The position numbers were made by a program, and so were the translations under genes. A model generated the notes under the pieces. That model searched no databases and was not told the origin of the DNA. It saw only the letters and a list, made by a program, of their open reading frames with translations. Positions 43,440 to 51,552 of a stretch of 64,000 nucleotides of DNA are shown in pieces. Source of the DNA: Fibrobacter succinogenes (GTDB taxonomy: Bacteria > Fibrobacterota > Fibrobacteria > Fibrobacterales > Fibrobacteraceae); NCBI GenBank assembly GCA_902761355.1, contig CACWJY010000001.1, forward strand, positions 124,001 through 188,000, written 5' to 3'. Position 1 is the first letter of the stretch; every line of letters begins with the position of its first letter.

Positions 43440-44177
43440 ATGCGCTATTTGCTGTTTTTTGTTTTTTTAGCCTCTATTGCCTTTGCTGAAGCTCCGCGAG
43501 TGGTTCCGCAGATTCTTGATTCTATTCCTCATGAACAGACTCATTTTACGCAGGGCCTTTTTTTTGACGGAAAAGAACTGATTGAAACGACGGGACAGTA
43601 TGGTCGATCGGGGCTTTATCGGCGTACGCTTGATGGAAAAATTCTGGATTCTGCTCGAATTGAGGACAAGTATTTTGGCGAGGGCTCAATTGCCGTGGGC
43701 GACGATATCTTCTTTTTGACCTGGAAATCGAAGAAAGCCTTCATTTATAGTCGCAATCCTTTTGTGAGAAAAGGGGAGTTCAGTATTCCTACAGAAGGCT
43801 GGGGCCTAACCTACTGGAAAAATGCGCTCTTGATGAGTAACGGTTCTAACGAACTATTACAGATTGCTCTTGGCGGTTTTTATGTTGTTGGGGTAATCCG
43901 CGTTACAGATAATGGGAACCCCGTAAAACTGCTGAATGAACTTGAACTAGTGGGTGATACGTTGTATGCAAATATATGGCAAACGGGTGCCATTGCGGTA
44001 ATAGAACTCCCGAGTGGGCGAGTTTTACGATACTTGGATTTGAGCCGCAAGGTGGCTGAACTCAGACGCAAGTACCCTGATATTGACGTGCTCAACGGCA
44101 TTGCCTATGATGGTAAGAATTTATGGGTTACCGGTAAGGATTGGCCCTGGATTTATAAAATTGGATCTGCGCGTTAA
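43440..44177 (+). CDS. Glutamine cyclotransferase (glutaminyl-peptide cyclotransferase family)
   Basis: 245 residues with a short signal peptide (RYLLFFVFLASIAFAEA). The body has the beta-propeller pattern of the glutaminyl cyclase family: HEQTHFTQGLFFDG, ELIETTGQYGRSGLYR, YFGEGSIAVGDDIFFLTWK and LNGIAYDGKNLWVTGKDWPWIYKI. These enzymes convert N-terminal Gln to pyroglutamate on exported proteins and are common in FCB-group bacteria. It is exported to the periplasm or surface. The DUF2279-like gene starts 17 nt downstream. Confidence 0.92.
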   Translation: MRYLLFFVFLASIAFAEAPRVVPQILDSIPHEQTHFTQGLFFDGKELIETTGQYGRSGLYRRTLDGKILDSARIEDKYFGEGSIAVGDDIFFLTWKSKKAFIYSRNPFVRKGEFSIPTEGWGLTYWKNALLMSNGSNELLQIALGGFYVVGVIRVTDNGNPVKLLNELELVGDTLYANIWQTGAIAVIELPSGRVLRYLDLSRKVAELRRKYPDIDVLNGIAYDGKNLWVTGKDWPWIYKIGSAR

Positions 44178-44181
44178 TTTC

Positions 44182-44189
44182 TATATTTG
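44182..44189 (+). promoter_or_regulatory. -7 element TATATTTG, 5 nt before GTG
   Basis: Exact TAnnTTTG match; five A separate it from the GTG at 44195. It overlaps the end of the upstream gene region, so the two genes need not be one transcript. Confidence 0.5.
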
Positions 44190-44194
44190 AAAAA

Positions 44195-45124
44195 GTGAAA
44201 TTCTTTAAAGACATTAAGCGTGGTTTGGCCTTTGCTGCCCTAGCTGGAGCTAGTGCGTTGGCTTCTCCTAGTGATCCCTTGACGTGGCGTGATTCTACGT
44301 GGGATTATCGTAGCGAAGATCCGGCAGATACGAATCGCGTACTTTCGATTCCCAAAACAGTAGGTGTTGCGTCGACCGTCTTGATTGCCTATGGAGCCGC
44401 TTACTGGCTAGTGTTTGACAAAGGCTGGTGGGATGAACAGGGAAATCATTTTCACTTTGAAAATGATTTTGACTATGCGCTGAATCTTGATAAGTTCGGA
44501 CATTTTGCGGCGGGCGTCATTTTAGGCGAAAGTTTTTATGAGGCTTATCACTGGGCGGGAGTTTCTGAATTCCAGTCCTACCTTTATGCAGGCCTTTCTG
44601 CAATGGCAACGCACATCGCTATTGACGTAAAAGACGGCTTTTCGCCTCAATGGGGCTTTAGCATCTTTGATGTGATGTCGGGAACCCTGGGTGGCTTTTT
44701 GCCCATGGCGGAGCGCTACATACCGTTGTTTAAGTATGTTGACTTAAAGTGGAGTTATTGGATTAACACCAAGGCTTATTATAGACAAAGTGATACAGGG
44801 GTCTTTACGGATGATTACTGTAACCAGACCTTTTGGGCGTCGTTTAAAATATATCGCTTGCTACCCAAGGCGGCACGTCCGTATTACCCGAGCTGGCTTG
44901 CCCTTGCGGCTGGCTTGAGTATTGACGAAGGTGTGTTTACGCATGATCCACATCCACGTCGCGAAGTCTATATAGCCCTGGATTATGATTTAGAGGCTTT
45001 CCGTCCACAAAGCCGTATGGCTCGTACCATTGTAAAATACCTCAATTATTTTAAGTTGCCGGCGCCCACCGTTCAAGTGTACCCCGAAGTTCATTGGTAC
45101 CTGTTGTATCCCATAAAATTTTAA
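44195..45124 (+). CDS. DUF2279-like exported protein
   Basis: 309 residues, GTG start. A hydrophobic N-terminus (RGLAFAALAGASALASPSD) looks like a signal peptide. The core matches the DUF2279/YfiM type: LDKFGHFAAGVILGESFYEAYHW and HIAIDVKDGFSPQWGFSIFDVMSGTLGG, with conserved His and Asp residues. The family is membrane or periplasmic with unknown function. It follows the cyclotransferase gene by 17 nt but has its own likely promoter. Confidence 0.78.
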   Translation: MKFFKDIKRGLAFAALAGASALASPSDPLTWRDSTWDYRSEDPADTNRVLSIPKTVGVASTVLIAYGAAYWLVFDKGWWDEQGNHFHFENDFDYALNLDKFGHFAAGVILGESFYEAYHWAGVSEFQSYLYAGLSAMATHIAIDVKDGFSPQWGFSIFDVMSGTLGGFLPMAERYIPLFKYVDLKWSYWINTKAYYRQSDTGVFTDDYCNQTFWASFKIYRLLPKAARPYYPSWLALAAGLSIDEGVFTHDPHPRREVYIALDYDLEAFRPQSRMARTIVKYLNYFKLPAPTVQVYPEVHWYLLYPIKF

Positions 45125-45167
45125 GGATTCTAAAAGAATCTAGAGTTTTAACACAAGAATATCAAAA

Positions 45168-45200
45168 AAATCCTCAGCAGAATTGCTGGGGATTTTTGGT
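45168..45200. terminator. Bidirectional terminator between convergent genes
   Basis: AAATCCTCAGCA (45168-45179), loop GAAT, TGCTGGGGATTT (45184-45195) plus further T. One wobble pair. The A-run on the 5' side gives a T-tract for the minus strand as well. Confidence 0.88.
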
Positions 45201-45220
45201 AAGGTCTTTTTAGCTGAAAG

Positions 45221-46720
45221 CTAGAAACTGAATACCGTTTCAACACCAAACTTGAGATTCAGGTCTTCACCATACTGATGACTGTTCGGGCTAACCTTGT
45301 CTTCGTGGCCAGCCTTTTCCCAGTCGTCACCCATGGGGAGGATTGCCATGGCAAAGCCTGTCACGTCGAGGCCGTCAACCGGAGTAAAGTAGACGCGGGT
45401 ACCGAAGTTGAGGCTTCCGAGATCGGTATCGTCATCACGGGAATTGGTATGCAATTCGCCGAGAAGACCGATGGTGAGTATGTCGTTCAACTTAATGTCG
45501 CCTTCACCATAGGCAAACATGTATTCAGGAATTTCGTCGCCGTGAACGGTAGCCTTGTTCAGGTCATCATTAAAGAGGGCGTAAAAGAAACCAGCCTTGA
45601 TGTTGACGTTTGCCACCTTGAAGGAGGGTTCAGCCAAGAATGCGTGAGTAGCCTTCTTGTTGTCGTCTGTCAGACGGTCTGCATGCAGGCCGTAGACGGC
45701 GTGGATGGCGAACGGTCCGAATTCGAGAGCGGCTTCCAAGCCGGCGTGAAGCTCATTGGCCTTGGATTCTTGTAAGCTCCTGTAATGGGCGAATGGACGC
45801 AGTGCCTGTCCGGCGAAGTCGAACTGGTAGGCGACATGTGCGTCGTAGCTCTTGCCGTTGTCTTCGTCGCCACGGGTGAAGCCGAGGCCGAGCTGCAGGC
45901 CGTAAAGGTCGAGTTCGAGACCGCGAATATCATGTTCTTTCATGCCAGCGGCGTAATCTGCAGGATCGTCATAGTCGTAGTAGTTGAATGCTCCTTCTGA
46001 GAAGGTCAAATCGCCGAATTTAACAGTGAGGTTTTCGCCTTGGGTGTATTGGACGAAAGCTCCATTGTAGATTGCTCCGGGGTTCGTGCTTGCACCGTCG
46101 GCTTCAAGTTCGACCTGAGCAGACCACTGTTCGTTGAACTTAACCTGGAAGTCAACGTCTAATGTAGACCAATAGTCATGATAAAGGGTCTTGTCGTCAC
46201 CCGTTGTCATACTGGCGTATGCATCGAATTCTGCGGCACCGGAAACCTTGAATTCCATTGCCTTCTTTTCTTCGGGGGCGGCGTCGGCCTTGGTGATGTT
46301 CAGACGTTCAACAAAGCTTGCGCCAGCAGCTTCCGTTTTCTTTTCTTCGGTAGCTTGGGCAGCCTTAGTTTCTTCAGCCTTCTTAGCCTCTTCAGCGGCC
46401 TTTGCTTCTTCGGCCTTCTTAGCCTCTTCAGCCGCCTTAGCCTCTTCGGCCTTCTTAGCCTCTTCAGCCGCCTTAGCTTCTTCGGCCTTCTTGGCCTCTT
46501 CGGCGGCCTTAGCTTCTTCAGCCTTCTTGGCCTCTTCGGCGGCTACAGCCTTTTGGTCGGCTGCGGGAGCTGCTGCCTGCTGAGCAGCTTCTGCCTTGGG
46601 GGCTTCTGCTGCGGGTTGTGCAGTGGGGGTGGCTGCCGGAGCTGCGGCAGGGGCTGCCTGTGCAAACGCGCTAGCGGCTGCGAGGCCGAGTACGATTGCG
46701 GAGAGTTTCATAGACTTCAT
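45221..46720 (-). CDS. Outer-membrane porin-like protein with Ala/Glu/Lys repeat region
   Basis: 499 residues. Signal peptide (KLSAIVLGLAAASAFAQAA), then an Ala/Pro-rich stretch, then five tandem copies of a 12-residue unit AAEEAKKAEEAK (residues 60-119), predicted as a charged helix. From about residue 150 the protein is a beta-barrel: alternating strands such as YWSTLDVDFQVKFNEQWSAQVELEADG, ending with LNLKFGVETVFSF. The helical repeat could span the periplasm or contact peptidoglycan. AAGGAG lies before the ATG. Channel substrate unknown. Confidence 0.82.
   Translation of the reverse strand: MKSMKLSAIVLGLAAASAFAQAAPAAAPAATPTAQPAAEAPKAEAAQQAAAPAADQKAVAAEEAKKAEEAKAAEEAKKAEEAKAAEEAKKAEEAKAAEEAKKAEEAKAAEEAKKAEETKAAQATEEKKTEAAGASFVERLNITKADAAPEEKKAMEFKVSGAAEFDAYASMTTGDDKTLYHDYWSTLDVDFQVKFNEQWSAQVELEADGASTNPGAIYNGAFVQYTQGENLTVKFGDLTFSEGAFNYYDYDDPADYAAGMKEHDIRGLELDLYGLQLGLGFTRGDEDNGKSYDAHVAYQFDFAGQALRPFAHYRSLQESKANELHAGLEAALEFGPFAIHAVYGLHADRLTDDNKKATHAFLAEPSFKVANVNIKAGFFYALFNDDLNKATVHGDEIPEYMFAYGEGDIKLNDILTIGLLGELHTNSRDDDTDLGSLNFGTRVYFTPVDGLDVTGFAMAILPMGDDWEKAGHEDKVSPNSHQYGEDLNLKFGVETVFSF
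46364..46543 (-). repeat. Five tandem 36-bp units inside the porin-like gene
   Basis: The DNA encodes AAEEAKKAEEAK five times (the last copy ends EETK) with near-identical codons (AAG/GCC/GAA choices), so it is a true tandem repeat at DNA level and prone to changes in copy number. Confidence 0.85.
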
Positions 46721-46865
46721 TATGGACTCCTTTCGAGTTTGTTCAAATTTTTAGATAATTTAACAATTGCCAAATTTGTGCTTGCTTGTAAGCCGTGTGA
46801 TTTGCGTTATTTTTGATACATTTTATGGAAATGTTTCGGAATTTGTGGCTTCTGCGTCCGGTTAT

Positions 46866-46896
46866 GCAAAAAATCCACCCCGAAAGGGCGGATTTC
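46866..46896 (-). terminator. Intrinsic terminator of ilvBN
   Basis: On the minus strand AAATCCGCCC, a short loop, GGGTGGATTT and a T-run (six T in total). It lies after the structured 3' element, so that element is within the ilvBN transcript. Confidence 0.8.
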
Positions 46897-46940
46897 CAAT
46901 ATGCGTAAGAGCCGAACGGTGATAAAATCGAGCGGTCTCT

Positions 46941-47030
46941 GTGAGCAACAAACGCCTCGTATGAACGAGGCGTGGTTGCGAGAGGACTGGCTCCATGGTA
47001 CGAACCTTGAAGCATTAGCCAGTCCGGTCT
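46941..47030 (-). ncRNA. Structured 3' element after ilvN (copy A)
   Basis: Begins 3 nt after the ilvN stop codon. Minus-strand structure: P1, GGACTGGCT with AGCCAGTCC (plus 47017-47025 and 46984-46992) around a 24-nt loop; P2, GCAAC with GTTGC (plus 46975-46979 and 46945-46949), enclosing P3, ACGCCTCG/CGAGGCGT with a TTCATA loop (plus 46966-46973 and 46952-46959). A homologous element lies after leuB at 63405-63496. Helices are kept although bases differ, which supports a selected RNA. Function unknown; the family name is unknown to me. Confidence 0.75.
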
Positions 47031-47032
47031 TG

Positions 47033-47530
47033 TTAGGTCTGTTCTTCGCCGCGGAGCATGATGACCTTACCCGTGCGAATGTATTCGACGATTTCGAACT
47101 TCTGCAACAGGCTCTTGAGCGTGTCGACCTTCTGGCTGTTTCCGGTGATCTGGATAATCATCGAAGTAGCGGTCATGTCCACGGTGTTGGCGTGGAAGTG
47201 GTCGCAAAGCTGCAGAATTTCGGTACGCTGATCCGGAGTGCAACGCACCTTGATGAGTGCGAGTTCCTTTTCCACGGCGTCGGTATCGGTATGGTCCTTG
47301 GCCTGCACCACGTCCACGAGCTTTTCGAGCTGCTTGATAATCTGCATCAAGATCTCGGGATTACCGTGAGCGATGATGTTCATGCGGCTAAAGTTCGGGT
47401 CGAGCGTGGGGGAGACCACCAGAGAATCGATGTTGTAACCACGGCGGGAGAACACGAGGGCGATGCGCACGAGCACGCCCGGGCGGTTTGCAACTAACAA
47501 ACTAATAGAATGTGCTTTATCCTTTAACAT
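47033..47530 (-). CDS. ilvN: Acetolactate synthase small (regulatory) subunit
   Basis: 165 residues, normal for the small subunit. The N-terminal ACT domain opens HSISLLVANRPGVLVRIALVFSRRGYNIDSL, the usual effector-binding sequence, followed by a C-terminal domain with LALIKV and the DMTATSMIIQITG stretch. It gives valine feedback control to the large subunit, whose gene ends 11 nt upstream on the same strand. Its stop is followed directly by the structured element. Confidence 0.96.
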   Translation of the reverse strand: MLKDKAHSISLLVANRPGVLVRIALVFSRRGYNIDSLVVSPTLDPNFSRMNIIAHGNPEILMQIIKQLEKLVDVVQAKDHTDTDAVEKELALIKVRCTPDQRTEILQLCDHFHANTVDMTATSMIIQITGNSQKVDTLKSLLQKFEIVEYIRTGKVIMLRGEEQT

Positions 47531-47541
47531 GGCTTATCTCC

Positions 47542-49260
47542 TTAGGTCGATCCCGTGGGCTTTTCAAGTTGAGTCTTCGGCTGTTCGGTAATCATGCTCG
47601 TAATCGGAGCACCGGCCGGAATCATCGGGAACACGTTGTCTTCCTTTTCGCATTCGCAGTGGATGAGCACCGGGCCTTCGTTGTATTCCAAAGCCTTCTG
47701 AATTACGCGTTCGGCGTCGGCGCTGCGCTTGATGCGGAGACCGAGGATGCCGTAGGCTTCAGCGAGCTTCACGAAGTCGGGGTTGCCCTTCATGTCCACG
47801 CAGCTGTAACGCTTGTCGTAGAACATGTCCTGCCACTGGCGCACCATGCCGAGGTACTTGTTGTCCATCACGAAAATCTTGATGGGGAGCTTGTGGATGG
47901 CGGCTGTTGCAAGTTCGGCTTCAGTCATCTGGAAACCACCGTCACCGCAGAAGGTAATCACCGGCCAACCGCTGGTATTGCCGAAAGCGGCGCCAATGCA
48001 AGATGGGAGGCCAAAGCCCATGGTTCCTGCACCGCCACTGGAGTGGAGCTGGCGCGGATAATTGGTGTGGAAGAACTGTGCCACCCACATCTGGTGCTGG
48101 CCTACGTCGGTCGTGACGATGGCCTTGCCCTGAGTGAGGTCGCTCACCGTCTGAATCACATGCTGCATACGGAGACCGCCCTGCTTCGGGTAGGTCAGCG
48201 GGAAACGCTTCTTCCAGGTCTGGCAGGTCTTCACCCATTCGGCGGTGTCGAGCTTACCCACGAGCGGGAGGAGCTGTTCCAAAACGAGCTTTGCATCGCC
48301 GCACATGAACACATCCGGCTGCAACACCTTGCCTTCTTCGGCGGGGTCGATGTCGATGTGCATCTTGATGGCGTCTTTGCAGAACACTTCGAGCTTACCG
48401 GTGATACGGTCATCCCAGCGGCTACCGATTGAAAGAATCAAGTCGCAGTCGAGAACGGCCTTGTTGGCGTACACGGTGCCGTGCATACCGAGCATGCCGA
48501 GAGAAAGTTCATGGTCGGTCGGGAAGGTGCCGAGGCCGAGCAAGGTGCATGCCACCGGGGCGTTCAGCTTTTCGGCGAGTTCCTTCACCTGGCGGCTAGC
48601 GCCAGAAATCATGGCGCCGTGGCCCACGAGCAGTAGGGGCTTCTTGGACTTCTTCAGGTATTCGGCAGCCTTTTCCACGCTTTCGGTAGAGGCGTAGCTC
48701 GGAATCCTGTAGCCCGGAAGGTCCATCTTGTCGGTGAACGGTGCGGTGCAGGGACCTGCAGTCACATCCTTCGGCAAGTCAATCAGCACGGGGCCCGGAC
48801 GGCCGCTGCGTGCAATGTGGAAGGCTTCCTTCATCACGCGCGGAAGGTCATTGGAATCCTTCACCAAGTAAGAATGCTTCACGGCGGCAAATGTCATACC
48901 GCTGGTATCGCATTCCTGGAAGGCGTCCTTGCCCAAGTTCGGAGTAGTCGTCTGAGCGGCAAGAACCACGATCGGGCTAGAATCCATAAGGGCGGTGTAG
49001 ATACCGGTAAAGGTGTTGGTGGCGCCCGGACCGCTGGTGACGAGAGCGACGCCGACCTTGCCGGTCTGGCGAGCGTAACCGTCGGCCATGTGGGTAGCAC
49101 CCTGTTCGTGGCGGGTCAACACTACTTTAATATTGGAATCCAGAATGGCATCGAACATCGGGATGGCCGATCCACCGGGATAACCGAAAATGGTATCAAT
49201 TCCTTCGCGCTTGAGGCATTCGATAATCACCTCTGCGCCACTTAATGGAGAATTTGCCAT
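47542..49260 (-). CDS. ilvB: Acetolactate synthase large (catalytic) subunit
   Basis: Makes acetolactate or acetohydroxybutyrate, the committed step to valine, leucine and isoleucine. 572 residues, normal. The catalytic glutamate lies in [15 protein letters not shown], the FAD-binding region is in the middle, and the thiamine diphosphate motif is [15 protein letters not shown]. It shares an operon with ilvN. A 450-nt AT-rich gap lies upstream, with a possible promoter 45-52 nt before the ATG. Confidence 0.97.
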   Translation of the reverse strand: MANSPLSGAEVIIECLKREGIDTIFGYPGGSAIPMFDAILDSNIKVVLTRHEQGATHMADGYARQTGKVGVALVTSGPGATNTFTGIYTALMDSSPIVVLAAQTTTPNLGKDAFQECDTSGMTFAAVKHSYLVKDSNDLPRVMKEAFHIARSGRPGPVLIDLPKDVTAGPCTAPFTDKMDLPGYRIPSYASTESVEKAAEYLKKSKKPLLLVGHGAMISGASRQVKELAEKLNAPVACTLLGLGTFPTDHELSLGMLGMHGTVYANKAVLDCDLILSIGSRWDDRITGKLEVFCKDAIKMHIDIDPAEEGKVLQPDVFMCGDAKLVLEQLLPLVGKLDTAEWVKTCQTWKKRFPLTYPKQGGLRMQHVIQTVSDLTQGKAIVTTDVGQHQMWVAQFFHTNYPRQLHSSGGAGTMGFGLPSCIGAAFGNTSGWPVITFCGDGGFQMTEAELATAAIHKLPIKIFVMDNKYLGMVRQWQDMFYDKRYSCVDMKGNPDFVKLAEAYGILGLRIKRSADAERVIQKALEYNEGPVLIHCECEKEDNVFPMIPAGAPITSMITEQPKTQLEKPTGST

Positions 49261-49304
49261 AACTTTTCCTATCTAAATTAGGTTCTTGTTTTAAAAATAT
49301 GGCT

Positions 49305-49312
49305 GAAATATA
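49305..49312 (-). promoter_or_regulatory. Possible ilvB promoter element TATATTTC
   Basis: On the minus strand TATATTTC, one base from TAnnTTTG, lies 44 nt upstream of the ilvB ATG at 49260. The leader has AGGAAAA before the ATG. Confidence 0.35.
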
Positions 49313-49670
49313 GAACGAATACCCCCTAGTGGCAAGAGATTTTCCCTAAATTTGTGAAAAAAGTTTGATTTTTTTTGAAAAAATGGTGTCTTTGAATTGT
49401 TTTTGCTTCTAAAATTGTCTGTTTTTAGAGTGAAATTGTGATTTAAAAAATGGAATGTACCTAAAAAATTGATGAAATTTGATTGAAGTTTGTGATTTTT
49501 TAATTTAGAATAAATTAAATTTTGTGTATTTTGACTGTGTTTTGCCATTTTTTCTTGATTGAACTCCTTCAAATGATGGTTTTTCTCTACTGAGAAGCAT
49601 TTTTTCTTTCTTTTTGAGTAAAGACGAGCTTTTCCCGGACTTTTTTGGTGTCTTTTTTCCACTTTTGGCG

Positions 49671-49697
49671 TGTTTATACGTGTATAAGGTATAAACA
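49671..49697. promoter_or_regulatory. Inverted repeat (operator candidate) upstream of radC
   Basis: TGTTTATA (49671-49678) and TATAAACA (49690-49697) are exact reverse complements with 11 nt between them, 18 nt before the radC ATG. The spacing of about two helical turns is typical of a dimeric repressor site. No LexA-type box is recognised. Confidence 0.4.
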
Positions 49698-49714
49698 TCA
49701 AAAAAAGGAACCCT

Positions 49715-50452
49715 ATGTCGAGTACATCTTTTCTACCGGTTTCACCGGATTTGACCGAAAATCTCTATCTGGCGTCGAATAAGAAACTTCTTCCACGCGA
49801 GAAAATGGAAAAAATGGGGGCTTCGGCCATGAGCAACGAGGAATTGTTGGCGTTGATTCTTGGAAGTGGCTGTCAGGATTGCGATGTCTTTGAGCTTTCG
49901 CGGAATTTGGCTGTCTTTTTGTCCGAAGAAACCGAAATGCCGACTCTCCAGAAACTCCGTCAAATCCGTGGCCTTGGACGAGCTAAGGCCACTCAGGTAT
50001 TGGCTTGCTTAGAACTGTCAGGACGCTATATTTTAAGTGGTTCCGCAATGTATGTCGGCAGTCCCGAGGATATTGTTTCGAGACTTTCATTTATGAAATA
50101 TGAACCCCAGGAGCATTTTGTGCTGGTGACTCTCGATTCGGCGAATCATGTTATTCGAGTCCATGAACTGACAAGGGGGCTGGTTAACCGGACTCCGGTG
50201 CATCCCCGCGAGGCCTTTGTCAAGGCTATCGAAGACCGGGCGGTGTCGGTTATCTTTGCGCACAATCATCCTTCGGGTGAAACGACCCCAAGTGATGACG
50301 ATATCAATGTAACACGGGTGCTTTGTGCCTCGGGGCGCATATTAAAAATACCCGTACTGGACCATATTATAATGGGCAAGTGCGGGCATACGAGTATTTG
50401 CCGGATGTTTCCCGAATACTTTGAAAAAGCGTTTTCTCCCGAAAGCGAGTAA
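49715..50452 (+). CDS. radC: RadC-family JAB/MPN domain protein
   Basis: 245 residues, a standard RadC. An N-terminal helix-hairpin-helix region (SNEELLALILGSG, LRQIRGLGRAKATQV) is followed by the JAMM metal site: HNHPSGETTPSDDD with the upstream Glu in the ELTRG region. Historically called a DNA repair protein, its function is not settled. A GGAACC precedes the ATG. It converges on grpE. Confidence 0.94.
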   Translation: MSSTSFLPVSPDLTENLYLASNKKLLPREKMEKMGASAMSNEELLALILGSGCQDCDVFELSRNLAVFLSEETEMPTLQKLRQIRGLGRAKATQVLACLELSGRYILSGSAMYVGSPEDIVSRLSFMKYEPQEHFVLVTLDSANHVIRVHELTRGLVNRTPVHPREAFVKAIEDRAVSVIFAHNHPSGETTPSDDDINVTRVLCASGRILKIPVLDHIIMGKCGHTSICRMFPEYFEKAFSPESE

Positions 50453-50470
50453 CGCTTTTGGGGAATGGGG

Positions 50471-51118
50471 CTATTTTCCAGAAGAGACGATGACCTTGGC
50501 CGTCTTCAAAATCTTGTTCTTGAGCTTATAACCTTTCTGGAATACGGTCACGACGTGGCCTTCGGGAATGGTTTCCGAAGGCTGCTGCATGAGTGCTTCA
50601 TGGCAATTCGGGTCGAATTCTGCGCCGGTGGGGTCAATCTGCTCGAGACCGGCATCGGTGAGAATCTTTGCAAACTGATTGTAGATCATCTGCATGCCCT
50701 TTTCAAAGGCTTCGAGGTCTTTAGCCTTGTTCTCGCTGGCAAAGGCGCGTTCAAAGTTGTCTTGCACTTCAGAAAGCTTTTCTAGGAGCTTGCCGTTTGC
50801 AGTTTCAATGAGCTCGAGCTGTTCTTTGGCGGTACGGCGGCGGAAGTTGTCGAATTCTGCCATCAGGCGCAAATTGCGGTCGTTGGCTTCGGAAAGCTGC
50901 TGCTTCAGGATCTCTTCGGCAGAAGGGGCTTGTGTTTTATCTTCAGCCGGAGCATCTGCGGCCTGTTCGGCTGCGGGCTCGTTTGCTGCGGCTTGTTCGT
51001 CGTTCTTGTTGGCTTCGGCTTCCATCTTCATGGCTTCTTCGGCGGCCTTGAGAACATCTTGTTCAAATTTGGCCTTTTCTTCTGCGGTCGGTTCCTGCTG
51101 GTTCAAATCTTCTGCCAT
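50471..51118 (-). CDS. grpE: Nucleotide exchange factor GrpE
   Basis: Exchanges ADP for ATP on DnaK. 215 residues, slightly long because of an acidic, Ala-rich N-terminal 60 residues. The long helix contains NLRLMAEFDNFRRRTAKEQ, and the C-terminal beta domain has EFDPNCHEALMQQPS and GHVVTVFQKGYKL..ILKTAKVIV, all diagnostic. No dnaK or dnaJ lies near; the gene stands alone with AGGA before the ATG. Confidence 0.95.
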   Translation of the reverse strand: MAEDLNQQEPTAEEKAKFEQDVLKAAEEAMKMEAEANKNDEQAAANEPAAEQAADAPAEDKTQAPSAEEILKQQLSEANDRNLRLMAEFDNFRRRTAKEQLELIETANGKLLEKLSEVQDNFERAFASENKAKDLEAFEKGMQMIYNQFAKILTDAGLEQIDPTGAEFDPNCHEALMQQPSETIPEGHVVTVFQKGYKLKNKILKTAKVIVSSGK

Positions 51119-51336
51119 TTTTATTTTTCCTATAATAAATGCCCCGAGGGCTTTCGTTTTGCAATTTTCGACGCAAATTCAGCGAAAGGCGAGTGCCGCG
51201 GCAAAACAATTTTTTTTGACATGGCCGAGCCTAGCTGAAAGCGCTCTTTTCGAGCGCAAATTTAGCAAAATTTGTGCCAACAGAAAAGATGACCGTTTTT
51301 GTTTTAATTTGAAACAGTAAAATTAGGTTCGAGGGT

Positions 51337-51403
51337 GTTGATAGCTGCAAACAGGTGTTGACATCGAAAAAAAGTTGTTAATAGCTGCAAACAGCTGTTT
51401 GCA
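51337..51403. promoter_or_regulatory. Direct repeat plus 18-bp palindrome, operator candidate
   Basis: GTTGATAGCTGCAAACAG (51337-51354) is repeated as GTTAATAGCTGCAAACAG (51376-51393), 39 bp apart. The second copy continues into a perfect palindrome TGCAAACAGCTGTTTGCA (51386-51403); the first has only one half. TTGACA (51358-51363) lies between them. The layout looks like two sites for one DNA-binding protein, one full and one half. Confidence 0.5.
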
Positions 51404-51442
51404 AAATGAGAGAGTGTTTCGTTATGGGGCATTTTTTGTGCC

Positions 51443-51450
51443 TATATTTA
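51443..51450 (+). promoter_or_regulatory. Possible promoter element TATATTTA of a small RNA
   Basis: TATATTTA, one base from TAnnTTTG, directly precedes the hairpin at 51454. If used, transcription would begin near 51455. Confidence 0.35.
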
Positions 51451-51453
51451 AAA

Positions 51454-51471
51454 AGCCGACGAATGTCGGCT
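51454..51471 (-). terminator. Terminator hairpin for pepA (minus strand)
   Basis: AGCCGAC (51454-51460), GAAT, GTCGGCT (51465-51471), read on the minus strand with five T after it. It lies about 85 nt after the pepA stop. Confidence 0.65.
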
Positions 51472-51548
51472 TATGCACATCAACCCGATGGCAATCTATC
51501 AGTGGGGTCCCGCCAAGGCAAGAGCGCTATTGCTGCGGCGGGACTTTT
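51455..51548 (+). ncRNA. Candidate small RNA opposite the pepA 3' end
   Basis: About 94 nt from a TATATTTA promoter-like element to a plus-strand terminator: GTCCCGCC ... GGCGGGAC followed by TTTTT (51507-51548). A second hairpin forms the 5' end. There is no plus-strand gene to terminate here, so the plus-strand T-tract suggests a separate transcript. Alternatively both hairpins are merely part of the pepA 3' end. It lacks the GGAAGGAAGCAGCC-type loop of SRP RNA. Confidence 0.35.
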
Positions 51549-51552
51549 TGAA

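Larger units (their letters stand above)
46721..47032. other. Gap of 312 nt between ilvN and the porin-like gene
   Basis: Contains, read on the minus strand after ilvN: the structured element at 46941-47030, then a terminator (46868-46896), then AT-rich sequence holding the porin-like promoter and an AAGGAG ribosome-binding site. No gene is seen. A small open frame at 46743-47015 runs through the RNA structure and is not credible. Confidence 0.7.
49261..49714. other. AT-rich gap between ilvB and radC
   Basis: 454 nt, strongly A/T-rich, between two divergent genes. It holds a possible ilvB promoter (GAAATATA read on plus, 49305-49312) and, next to radC, an inverted repeat (49671-49697). A minus-strand frame of 136 codons across it (49291-49701) has a biased Lys/Asn/Phe composition of the kind produced by AT-rich DNA, so I do not call it a gene. 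I see no leader peptide rich in Leu/Val/Ile codons and no T-box. Confidence 0.6.
51119..51552. other. Gap of 434 nt between grpE and pepA
   Basis: Noncoding. It holds a candidate small RNA (51455-51548) with promoter-like TATATTTA, two strong hairpins, and a pair of repeats with an 18-bp palindrome (51337-51403). A TTGACA lies at 51358-51363. A 62-codon frame across the hairpins (51406-51594) is judged not coding. Confidence 0.6.

Noticed and set aside
49291-49701. 136-codon minus-strand frame in the AT-rich gap before ilvB
   Set aside because: Composition (Lys, Asn, Phe, His) reflects AT-rich DNA. It runs through the presumed ilvB promoter and radC operator and has no ribosome-binding site.
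49261-49714. Amino-acid attenuator or T-box before ilvB
   Set aside because: I found no short leader frame rich in Leu/Val/Ile codons and no T-box sequence or terminator/antiterminator pair.
51443-51548. SRP RNA (4.5S-like)
   Set aside because: Size is right, but the conserved GGAAGGAAGCAGCC-type apical loop is absent and the stem pattern does not fit.
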